Source: a virus. Taken from it: 31,195 nt of DNA. The stretch spans positions 1 to 31,195 of the IMG/VR virus record IMGVR_UViG_3300022751_000237. One strand, 5' to 3'. Shown piece after piece: positions 1 through 5,787 of this stretch (positions are counted from its first letter, which is position 1; the number at the start of each line of letters is the position of its first letter). Below the pieces are notes generated by a model. It was not told where the DNA came from and searched no databases. It saw only the letters and a program-made list of their open reading frames with translations. The translations under genes were made by a program, and so were the position numbers.

Positions 1-363
1 ATGTCGTTATCAAATTTTTTCAGAGTAAATTTACCTTACGGAATTAAGCAAAATTCTAATGGAGAGTGGTTTGCATTCAATCGAGAGTATCATCCAATTG
101 GATGGAATACAACTTCTGAAATATCTATCCATGAAGATAGTGCATTTGCAGAAAATCCAATTTACACAAGATATAAAGCATTGACAGATTCAAAACTTTT
201 GAAAATTGCAGGTGGGGAGGAATCAGTTAAAAGGGATAGTGAAGGTAAGATTATGATGGTTTTTTTGTATAACGACGGAACCAATCCAAGTTCAAAGAAA
301 GAACATTGGAATGCTTACTTTGATAAGATTAAAGAGCTCAGCATTTTAGAAGTTAAACGATAA
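1..363 (+). CDS. Conserved hypothetical protein, 120 aa
   Basis: I do not recognise a characterised family. The protein is soluble, with no signal peptide or membrane segment, and is mixed alpha/beta in composition. The N-terminal segment (about residues 5-35, containing NFFRVNLPYGI and GEWFAFNREY) has the look of a compact domain that I associate, from memory only, with hypothetical proteins on Bacteroidota mobile elements. The reading frame opens at the first base of the window with ATG, so its promoter lies outside view. It is followed after 16 bases by another small gene on the same strand, which suggests a short accessory operon running into the GIY-YIG gene. That it is coding rests on its intact frame and context; its function is unknown. 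Confidence 0.7.
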   Translation: MSLSNFFRVNLPYGIKQNSNGEWFAFNREYHPIGWNTTSEISIHEDSAFAENPIYTRYKALTDSKLLKIAGGEESVKRDSEGKIMMVFLYNDGTNPSSKKEHWNAYFDKIKELSILEVKR

Positions 364-379
364 TCTAATTCATGGTGTT

Positions 380-607
380 ATGACTTATAGAGAAAAAATA
401 GCAGAGTTGGGAAAGCTTACGGTTGCGAAACTAAATGCAGTTCACAAAATTGAGGAAGACCAATCACATGACGGTTTTCATAAATATAATATTTTCGACT
501 ACCAGCAAGCTCTCGATGAACTTACACACGCCGCAAATTCGCATGGTAAGCTTGTAAACGATATGGTTAAAAAAAACCTAAGCCCTAATGATGACTACCA
601 TAAATGA
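380..607 (+). CDS. Small hypothetical protein, 75 aa
   Basis: A short hydrophilic, helix-rich protein rich in His, Asp, Glu and Lys, with no membrane segment and no motif that I recognise. The last 20 bases overlap the start of the GIY-YIG gene in another frame, and the gene begins 16 bases after the preceding one. Both spacings argue for co-transcription and possibly translational coupling. Alternative ATG codons within the gene would leave very little protein, so the first ATG is preferred. Function is unknown. Confidence is moderate, because the support is operon geometry and not similarity to a family. Confidence 0.6.
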   Translation: MTYREKIAELGKLTVAKLNAVHKIEEDQSHDGFHKYNIFDYQQALDELTHAANSHGKLVNDMVKKNLSPNDDYHK

Positions 608-1100
608 ATATCTTTTTGATGCAGATGGTCTATCTACAGCAATTATTTTAGAAAAAATTAAAAATGTAAAGGGTTTACCACTCTGTGATATGAAAGTTAG
701 CGACCTAATTTTTTATAATAAAGAGCCGATATACCGTGGTTGTGGAGTTTATGTCTTTAAATTAAAAGATGAGATTGTATATGTTGGAAGTTGCGTCTCA
801 AGAAGTTTTGTCGAACGTATTCCATCTCATTTTGACATAAGAGGAGTAGGCTGGTTCAATTCACTTCTTAGAACAATAAGAAAAAGCATACTCAAAAAAG
901 ATGTCCCAAGAAAGGATGATGCTTTTTTGCTTGATGCTGCTAGATTTGCAATGTCTCACATGACAGTAGTTCTTGTAAATTTCATTGAAGTAAATTCACG
1001 TGAACTGATAACCAGATTAGAACATGAGTTAATCGACATATTTAAAACTAAAAATAGGAAGCCAAGTTTGAAGATATTTAATTTGGTGGTTGAATCTTAA
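588..1100 (+). CDS. GIY-YIG nuclease-domain protein
   Basis: A 170-aa protein with the hallmarks of the GIY-YIG endonuclease fold in its middle and C-terminal parts. GVY is at residues 53-55 and YVG at 65-67, in the usual strand-turn-strand spacing. They are followed by Arg77 (VERI) and His81, then by Glu145 in a helix (RLEHELID) and a late Asn165, the order of catalytic residues known for the family. Such domains cut DNA in homing endonucleases, UvrC-type repair proteins and some restriction enzymes. There is no obvious DNA-binding NUMOD extension, so I cannot say whether this is a mobile endonuclease, a repair enzyme or part of an anti-invader function. ATG at 588 is followed directly by a second ATG at 591, and either could be the start. 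It overlaps the preceding gene by 20 bases. Confidence 0.78.
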   Translation: MMTTINEYLFDADGLSTAIILEKIKNVKGLPLCDMKVSDLIFYNKEPIYRGCGVYVFKLKDEIVYVGSCVSRSFVERIPSHFDIRGVGWFNSLLRTIRKSILKKDVPRKDDAFLLDAARFAMSHMTVVLVNFIEVNSRELITRLEHELIDIFKTKNRKPSLKIFNLVVES

Positions 1101-1134
1101 AGGACTGTCAGAAATTTCAAAAATTTAAGGAAAC

Positions 1135-1164
1135 TTGAGATTCCAAGTGTTAATTATATCTTTG
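1135..1164 (+). promoter_or_regulatory. Flavobacterial-type promoter for the 103-aa gene
   Basis: TTG (1135-1137) is followed after 19 bases by TATCTTTG (1157-1164). This fits the Bacteroidota/Flavobacterium housekeeping consensus TTG, 17-23 bases, TAnnTTTG. The predicted start of transcription lies 20-25 bases before the ATG of the next gene, so that gene is probably transcribed on its own and not read through from the GIY-YIG gene. Confidence 0.65.
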
Positions 1165-1189
1165 CATAATAACATTTAAACCCAATAAA

Positions 1190-1501
1190 ATGAATACTAA
1201 ACCGCTTAAGATAACAATTACAAAATCTGTTAGAGATACAGTTCAATATATTATTTCGAGACTAAAATCTGACAACAATGAGGAACACTTTATTGACACC
1301 GATGGATGGGGAAAATTTTTATTTATTTCATTTGAAAATCCTCAAGAATTAAATAAGGTTTTCTCCTACATTAATGCTAATGAAATAGGGTTTACTACAT
1401 TTAAACACAAAAAAGATAATTATCCATTATTTGGACTTGTTGCAGAATGGAAATTAGCCAATGTTACGAAAGGTCAAGAGTGGATAGATTTATATTCTTA
1501 G
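1190..1501 (+). CDS. Hypothetical protein, 103 aa
   Basis: A small soluble alpha/beta protein of unknown function. It has no signal peptide, membrane segment or recognisable catalytic motif. A well-formed host-type promoter lies directly upstream, and the sequence before the ATG (CCCAATAAAATG) is A-rich, as is usual for Bacteroidota starts. The gene ends 35 bases before the convergent replication-type gene, so it is the last gene of the left rightward block. Its own host-recognised promoter would allow expression in the lysogen or early after infection, which is inference. Confidence 0.65.
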   Translation: MNTKPLKITITKSVRDTVQYIISRLKSDNNEEHFIDTDGWGKFLFISFENPQELNKVFSYINANEIGFTTFKHKKDNYPLFGLVAEWKLANVTKGQEWIDLYS

Positions 1502-1536
1502 AAATATTCATACAATATTTATTTTTACACTAGCTT

Positions 1537-2325
1537 CTAGTTTTGATAACGTTGGTCAAGATGACCACTTGATGTGAACTTAGATTTGTAAGTCCAGATT
1601 TTGCTTTTCACCAATTTTTCTGAAATGGTTCCATCGAAGTTTTTGAAAAAATTTAAAGTCTTGGAGGTGATTTCTTTTTGCTGAGCGATTGTGATTCCTT
1701 TTCCACCAGCATGGTTTTCACATAAGTTGCTAATAAAACTATCCAAACTTACGTCGACGGAAATGTATTTAGCCATTATCTTTTCCAAGTGGGTCTTGCT
1801 AAGTTGCTCAGGTTTGGAAATCGTTCCGACATCGATTCTCGATTGGATGTCACGATAAAAATCCATAATGATTTGCGTGGGAGTATCATTTGGAATGATA
1901 GCGAGGATTAGCTCCTTGTAATCTTCTAAGTCGATGATTGACCCCTCAGTAAGGACTGCTGGTCTCTTTGTTGGAGTCATAGTAATTACTTCTTGAATTA
2001 CGGGCGAATGAACTTCATTATTTTCCTTGTTATTCATGTTGCCATATTCGCTAATTGTATAAAAATAACCGCGCTTTAGTTCTGCTCTCCTCAGATACCC
2101 GCAATCCTCAAGATTTTTGAAAGACTGTTGGACTGTTTTCTTGTTCAAACCAAAACGATTGATAATAAGCTCGCGTGTCAAGTTAAAATGGTCAGCGTCG
2201 CTTAGTATGCTAACTAGAATTCTAAAATCCGTTGATGACAACCTGTTGTCATTTAATATTGCGTGATGAACTGTTGTAAATTTCCCAGCTGCATTTTCTT
2301 TTCGGATTACTTTTTTGTTAATCAT
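1537..2325 (-). CDS. Winged-helix protein, probable phage replication initiator
   Basis: A 262-aa protein whose N-terminal part (about residues 18-92) reads as a winged helix-turn-helix. It has HHAILNDNRLSSTDFRILVS, then a recognition-helix segment (NRFGLNKKTVQQSFKNLED) and a basic wing (LRRAELKRGYFYT). This arrangement is typical of plasmid and phage replication initiators and DnaD-like proteins. The C-terminal 150 residues (helical, basic near the end) are not recognised. The gene is read leftward, opposite to the virion genes, and lies about 465 bp from three regularly spaced 17-19-bp repeats. That pairing supports a role in binding an origin, although a transcriptional regulator with the same fold is a real alternative. 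No helicase or primase gene accompanies it, so replication would depend on host enzymes. Confidence 0.62.
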   Translation of the reverse strand: MINKKVIRKENAAGKFTTVHHAILNDNRLSSTDFRILVSILSDADHFNLTRELIINRFGLNKKTVQQSFKNLEDCGYLRRAELKRGYFYTISEYGNMNNKENNEVHSPVIQEVITMTPTKRPAVLTEGSIIDLEDYKELILAIIPNDTPTQIIMDFYRDIQSRIDVGTISKPEQLSKTHLEKIMAKYISVDVSLDSFISNLCENHAGGKGITIAQQKEITSKTLNFFKNFDGTISEKLVKSKIWTYKSKFTSSGHLDQRYQN

Positions 2326-2382
2326 TGTGTTTTTGTATTATTCCATCATTATTTTTTCCATCTTTTTTACTCGGTAATGGAA

Positions 2383-2406
2383 GCTGGTGGTAGCTACTCC
2401 GCCAGC
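2383..2406. other. Hairpin between the two leftward genes
   Basis: GCTGGTGG and CCGCCAGC form an 8-bp stem (with one G-T wobble on one strand) around the loop TAGCTACT. It sits in the 141-base gap between the 63-aa gene and the replication-type gene. No T-run follows it on either strand, so it is not a typical terminator. It could be an mRNA processing or attenuation element for the leftward transcript. Confidence 0.4.
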
Positions 2407-2466
2407 AACCGAGGATTTAAAGTTTACTCTTTAATTATAAATAGTCGTCAGTTTTTAAAACGACCA

Positions 2467-2658
2467 TTAATTTGGATTTAATTTGTCAAAAATTTTAAAT
2501 TCATCACCTTTGAATGTGAATCTTCCTTCTTCAATTTTAGCGATAATTGTTTTGTACCAATGCTGCTTGCTACAGCCTGCCAAAATATAAACTTGGGTTA
2601 GTCTATCGGTTTCACCGATTTCGATGTTGTTCTTGTAAAGCGTGTATCGTTGTGTCAT
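2467..2658 (-). CDS. Small hypothetical protein, 63 aa
   Basis: A short basic protein (MTQRYTLYKNN at the start) with a central segment, TDRLTQVYILAGCSKQHWYK, that could form a helix-turn-helix, though this is weak. It is the first leftward gene after the large non-coding region, and a good promoter (TTGACT with TATATT) lies 10-35 bases before its ATG. It precedes the replication-type gene on the same strand. A DNA-binding partner or copy-control protein would suit the position, but the sequence does not prove that. Confidence 0.55.
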   Translation of the reverse strand: MTQRYTLYKNNIEIGETDRLTQVYILAGCSKQHWYKTIIAKIEEGRFTFKGDEFKIFDKLNPN

Positions 2659-2660
2659 AA

Positions 2661-2692
2661 GTAATATATAAGCACACTTTACGAAAAGTCAA
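2661..2692 (-). promoter_or_regulatory. Leftward promoter for the replication-type operon
   Basis: Reading leftward, TTGACT (from 2692) is followed after about 16-17 bases by TATATATT, just before the ATG of the 63-aa gene. It is one of the closest matches to a general -35/-10 promoter in the window. It would drive the 63-aa gene and the replication-type gene. Confidence 0.5.
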
Positions 2693-2789
2693 GAGGTTGG
2701 ATGAACTTTTTTTCTTTTTTTTCGTCTCAAGGCAATTATACACAATAATTGAATCAGCTGCAACAAATCAGATTGGATAGATTTTGATT

Positions 2790-2854
2790 GGGTTACATTT
2801 TGACCCCATATTGGGTTACTTTTTAACCCTATTAAGGGTTACTTTTTGGTACCC
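2790..2854. repeat. Three 23-bp-spaced palindromic repeats (iterons or operators)
   Basis: GGGTTAC begins at 2790, 2813 and 2836, giving an exact 23-bp period. Each unit is a partial palindrome: GGGTTACATTTTGACCC, GGGTTACTTTTTAACCC and GGGTTACTTTTTGGTACCC. The third unit runs into CCCTTTACTATAATAG, which contains a TATAAT box, so the array could also cover a rightward promoter. Tandem sites of about two helical turns next to a winged-helix initiator gene are typical of iteron origins. An operator array for a phage repressor is the main alternative. Confidence 0.65.
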
Positions 2855-2899
2855 TTTACTATAATAGTAATATAACTTAACAAGATTCTTCTAAAAATC

Positions 2900-2930
2900 G
2901 GGTGGGGGTTGCTAAGGCAACCTCCACTCC
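2900..2930. other. GC-rich imperfect hairpin
   Basis: The left arm GGGTGGGGGTTGC and right arm GCAACCTCCACTCC pair with a couple of mismatches around the loop TAAG. It follows the repeat array directly and stands out in an AT-rich region. There is no T-run after it on the plus strand. Confidence 0.4.
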
Positions 2931-2994
2931 TATAACAAATAGTGAGCAAAGTAAATTTATCCAACTTTCGTATCCATATTTTGTTTTCAAATCA

Positions 2995-3142
2995 TCCAAT
3001 TCACCGAAGGTGTTGGAGCTGATTTAAGCATAGTTTAAGCTAACAATATGATTTATATTTTCAGTTGGAATATAGTGTCGCAGAGCGACTGAAAATAGTC
3101 CCATCTACCAATTATAGTATCCAATACCGTAGGTGAATTGGA
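2995..3142. repeat. Nested inverted repeats
   Basis: TCCAATTCACC (2995-3005) is the exact reverse complement of GGTGAATTGGA (3132-3142). Inside them lie TATTTTCAGT (3056-3065) with ACTGAAAATA (3088-3097), and GTCGC-AGA-GCGAC (3077-3089), which competes with the former for three bases. The whole could fold as a cruciform or a structured RNA. Confidence 0.5.
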
Positions 3143-3163
3143 ATAGTTTCTAAACATAATTTA

Positions 3164-3192
3164 ATGATGGAAAGCCTTTCGGCTTTCATCAT
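3164..3192. terminator. Hairpin, possible terminator
   Basis: ATGATGGAAAGCC and GGCTTTCATCAT pair over 12 bp with one bulged G, around the loop TTTC. The sequence after it is only modestly T-rich (CCAAGTTTTAATT), so termination is plausible but not certain. It could separate the origin-like region from the late region. Confidence 0.45.
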
Positions 3193-3231
3193 ATCCCAAG
3201 TTTTAATTCTGGTTATATACTATTATAATAA

Positions 3232-3287
3232 AGGGGGGAATTTTCCCCCTATTGTTTCCATTTGAGGGGGATTATTTCCCCCTCAAA
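3232..3287. other. Tandem G5/C5 hairpins
   Basis: AGGGGG...CCCCCT (3232-3250) is followed by a perfect 10-bp stem, TTTGAGGGGG (3261-3270) with CCCCCTCAAA (3278-3287), and loop ATTATTT. The four G5/C5 arms are interchangeable, so alternative pairing is possible. No T-run follows either stem. Confidence 0.55.
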
Positions 3288-3342
3288 ACAGTTGTAGAGG
3301 ATATAAATACCTATCCAATTCTTGGCTATTTAATATCCAACA

Positions 3343-3374
3343 ACTTTACTTTTTCCCAATGCGAAGTATTCTAT
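3343..3374 (+). promoter_or_regulatory. Phage late-promoter element, copy 1
   Basis: ACTTTACTTT is followed after 12 bases by AGTATTCTAT, and the next base begins ATG (3375). The spacer shares CCCAATG with copy 2 (5750-5782). The upstream box is identical in all three copies and the downstream box follows AGTAYTCTWT. It does not match TAnnTTTG well. I infer that it is recognised by the phage-encoded sigma factor. Confidence 0.6.
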
Positions 3375-3806
3375 ATGTATATGACGGAATCAAAGCTACA
3401 TAAAGGAAAAGTCCAACTTAAAAACTGGCAGGGATTTCCTCCGATTGAAATTCTATTTGAAGATATTGGTCAAAATGTTATCCAACTGGACGTCAAAGCT
3501 AGCGGATTGCTTAATTACTTCGGTCAAGTTGACCGAAATTTGGAAATTGATATTCACACCAATATTTTAAATTCCCTTAAAGAATACTCCAACATAACGG
3601 AACATGATTGTTCTGAAATTGGGTATTCAATTATTTTCAAACCTTCAAAGAAATTAAACAGAAAGACCAATCTTTTCGAGCTTGAAATTGAGCTAACCGT
3701 CATTTTTAAAAAACCAGTTGAAGGCGCGTATGCACACACGCTACAGCCAACAATGCAACTCATAACCGCGACAATTCTTGCGGAAATATTTTTACAAAAC
3801 GACTGA
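3375..3806 (+). CDS. Phage protein of unknown function upstream of endolysin
   Basis: From ATG at 3375 this is 143 aa, and a second ATG lies at 3381. The frame is open further upstream and could begin at TTG 3252 (184 aa). I prefer 3375 because copy 1 of the late-promoter element ends at 3374, matching its position just before the start of the protease gene. The protein is soluble and alpha/beta, and ends in a helix (QLITATILAEIFLQND). No family is recognised. It overlaps the endolysin start by one base (TGATG), implying translational coupling. Its position suggests a lysis or virion-associated role, but nothing in the sequence shows one. If the TTG start is used, the promoter element and the second G5/C5 hairpin lie inside the gene. 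Confidence 0.6.
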   Translation: MYMTESKLHKGKVQLKNWQGFPPIEILFEDIGQNVIQLDVKASGLLNYFGQVDRNLEIDIHTNILNSLKEYSNITEHDCSEIGYSIIFKPSKKLNRKTNLFELEIELTVIFKKPVEGAYAHTLQPTMQLITATILAEIFLQND

Positions 3807-4297
3807 TGGATTTAATAACTCTGGAACGCATAAAAACTATGCATCCAAAGCTTCGCGATGAACTGCTTTCAGATTATACTCATGCGAATAACAAACTTTT
3901 ACCCAAAGGTGTAAGGCTTCGATTTGCTTACACATATCGCACAAATGAAGAACAAGATAAGCTTTATAATCAAAAGCCAAAGGTCACAAACGCCAAGGGC
4001 GGTCAATCGATTCATAATTATGGTTGCGCTTTTGATGTTGTGATTTTGTTTGACAAAAACGGTGACGGAAAATTTGAAACTGCCAGTTATGCAAAAGACA
4101 AACATTGGATGGCGGTCACCAATTATTTCAAATCAAAAGGATGGGTTTGTGGTGGTGATTGGAAGTCATTTCCAGACGCGCCACATTTTGAGAAAACATT
4201 TGGTCATACTTGGAAAACACTCAAATCTAAGGTTGACAAGGAAGATTATATTACTGAAATAATTGCCAAAATAAAATACATCTATCCAAATATTTGA
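3806..4297 (+). CDS. Endolysin, M15-family peptidase (VanY/L-Ala-D-Glu type)
   Basis: A 163-aa zinc peptidase that should cut peptide cross-links of the cell wall at lysis. The N-terminal part carries the family's YRTNEEQDKLY segment (residues 44-54). Zinc ligands fit the M15 pattern: His70 in QSIHNYG, Asp77 in AFDVV and His127 in DAPHFE. The whole length is the catalytic domain; there is no signal peptide and no separate wall-binding domain, so it needs a holin or a similar route to reach the periplasm. The single-pass protein at 13977-14222 is a candidate. The ATG overlaps the stop of the preceding gene by one base. Confidence 0.9.
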   Translation: MDLITLERIKTMHPKLRDELLSDYTHANNKLLPKGVRLRFAYTYRTNEEQDKLYNQKPKVTNAKGGQSIHNYGCAFDVVILFDKNGDGKFETASYAKDKHWMAVTNYFKSKGWVCGGDWKSFPDAPHFEKTFGHTWKTLKSKVDKEDYITEIIAKIKYIYPNI

Positions 4298-4329
4298 ATA
4301 TAAATTCGACTACTTTTATAAAAAAAAGT

Positions 4330-5697
4330 ATGAAGTTAAAAAGCAAAGATTTCGTTCCAACATCAGATAGACCTTTTTTTTATTGTAAACTTGGTAGGGA
4401 AAAATATGGAAAAATTTTAACTGAATTAATTAGTTCTGCGAATGATGGATTCGTCCTAGCGATTAATAACAAATGGGGAACTGGAAAAAGTACTTTTGTA
4501 AAGATGTGGCAACAACAACTTGCAAGTAGGGAATATGAAACTATATACTTTAATGCTTGGGAGAATGACTTTGAAGATAGTCCATTAGCGGCAATTATGG
4601 GCGAGTTAAAACAAGTTACCGATAAAGCTGGTTCAGAAAAATTATTTAAGGATATGCTAGAGGCAGCATCTGTATTTGCGAAGAATTTGGTTCCTCAAAT
4701 GGTGGGTAAGTATATTGAAACAAAAACAGGAATCAAAGATTTAGGCGAGTTTGCCGAAAATGCAAGCAAAGGATTTAGTGATATGTTTTCAAAAGATGTT
4801 GAAGAATATAAAAATAAAAAGATATCCATCCGTGATTTTAGAAAGAAGCTTAAAGCATATTTAGATGCAGTAAATAATAATAAGCCTCTAATTTTTATAA
4901 TTGATGAGCTTGATAGATGCAGGCCAAATTATGCAGTATCTTTACTTGAACAACTTAAACATTTTTTCAATGTAGATGGAATTGTGTTTGTGTTATCTAT
5001 TGATAAAGAACAGCTTGGACACGCTGTTTGTGGAGTATACGGTAGCGAAAAAATCGACTCACAGGAATATTTAAGACGATTTATCGACATCGAGTACTCT
5101 TTGCCTCAACCAAGCTTAATAGATTATTGCAATTTGTTATACAAGACATTTGAATTTTCAGAATATTTTAGGAGTGACTTTAATAGGGAACTAACTTTTA
5201 AGGATAGTTTTTTAAACACAATCGAAATCCTATCAGAGCATTCTCAAATTCCTTTAAGAGTTCAAGAAAAAATATTTGCTCACGCAAGGTTTGTACTAAA
5301 CACATTTACACTTGACGAAAGCTTAAATGCTTCCTTATTTGTGTATTTAATTTATTTAAAGATTTATAATCTAAACCTTTTTAATAGTCTGAAATTTAAA
5401 GAAATTAAATTTTTAAACGTACAAGAAAAAACAGTTGCTAGGTTACTTATTAATAATCCATACATCATCGAATTGGAGGCGAATCTAGTGTTTTATTATA
5501 ACATCTACACGGGAAATACTGCTTTTATAGTTCAAAGACAAGAAGTGACAATTTCCTCGTTAATAGACAATAAAAATCATGATGGAGTAAACTTCAAGGA
5601 AATTATAAAAAAATTGCACGATAATAATAAAAACAATAACATTCTTCAGGAGTTGTTCAACAGAATTGATATGATTGAAATAGGCTCAGAAATATAG
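4330..5697 (+). CDS. KAP-family P-loop NTPase
   Basis: A 455-aa protein with a Walker A motif NKWGTGKST (residues 47-55), the family segment FNAWEND (74-80) and a Walker B motif LIFIIDELDRCRP (187-199) followed by the LLEQLKHFF helix. These are the signatures of KAP NTPases. Many family members have membrane helices in the NTPase insert, but this one has only a weakly hydrophobic stretch near residues 111-128. KAP proteins include phage-exclusion factors such as PifA of plasmid F and many uncharacterised defence candidates on mobile elements. Here the gene sits between endolysin and head genes, where no virion function is expected, so I infer cargo that may block other phages. The frame is open from TTG 4294, which overlaps the endolysin stop; ATG 4330 is preferred because the family domain begins soon after it. 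It ends with TAG. Confidence 0.85.
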   Translation: MKLKSKDFVPTSDRPFFYCKLGREKYGKILTELISSANDGFVLAINNKWGTGKSTFVKMWQQQLASREYETIYFNAWENDFEDSPLAAIMGELKQVTDKAGSEKLFKDMLEAASVFAKNLVPQMVGKYIETKTGIKDLGEFAENASKGFSDMFSKDVEEYKNKKISIRDFRKKLKAYLDAVNNNKPLIFIIDELDRCRPNYAVSLLEQLKHFFNVDGIVFVLSIDKEQLGHAVCGVYGSEKIDSQEYLRRFIDIEYSLPQPSLIDYCNLLYKTFEFSEYFRSDFNRELTFKDSFLNTIEILSEHSQIPLRVQEKIFAHARFVLNTFTLDESLNASLFVYLIYLKIYNLNLFNSLKFKEIKFLNVQEKTVARLLINNPYIIELEANLVFYYNIYTGNTAFIVQRQEVTISSLIDNKNHDGVNFKEIIKKLHDNNKNNNILQELFNRIDMIEIGSEI

Positions 5698-5728
5698 TTT
5701 TTATCTTTTTAATTAGAAAATATTTCAT

Positions 5729-5746
5729 CCCTAAGAATAATTAGGG
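5729..5746. other. Small hairpin ahead of the late promoter
   Basis: CCCTAA and TTAGGG pair around GAATAA, immediately upstream of late-promoter copy 2. With no T-run after it, its effect as a terminator of the KAP transcript is doubtful; it may simply insulate or flank the promoter. Confidence 0.3.
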
Positions 5747-5749
5747 GAA

Positions 5750-5782
5750 ACTTTACTTTAACCCAATGTGATAGTACTCTTT
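5750..5782 (+). promoter_or_regulatory. Phage late-promoter element, copy 2
   Basis: ACTTTACTTT, 13 bases, AGTACTCTTT. The ATG of the protease gene starts only 5 bases after the second box, so a transcript starting at the usual distance would have almost no leader. The spacer shares CCCAATG with copy 1. It heads the largest virion gene cluster. Confidence 0.7.
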
Positions 5783-5787
5783 CTTTA

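Larger units (their letters stand above)
2659..3374. other. Long non-coding control/origin-like region
   Basis: No convincing gene lies in these roughly 700 bases. From left to right the region holds a leftward promoter, a pyrimidine-rich stretch, three 23-bp-spaced repeats, a TATAAT-containing palindrome (ACTATAATAGT), and a GC-rich hairpin at 2900-2930. An 11-bp inverted repeat (2995-3005 with 3132-3142) then encloses further stems. A hairpin at 3164-3192, two G5/C5 hairpins (3232-3250, 3261-3287) and the first copy of the phage late-promoter element follow. The frame of the next gene stays open from 3207, with a possible TTG start at 3252, so a longer protein reaching into this region cannot be excluded. 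The density of structure suggests a replication origin or a regulatory switch. Confidence 0.55.

Noticed and set aside
2263-2481. Plus-strand ORF of 72 codons
   Set aside because: It overlaps the start of the replication-type gene on the other strand, is rich in Phe/Cys/His without domain character, and has no start context.
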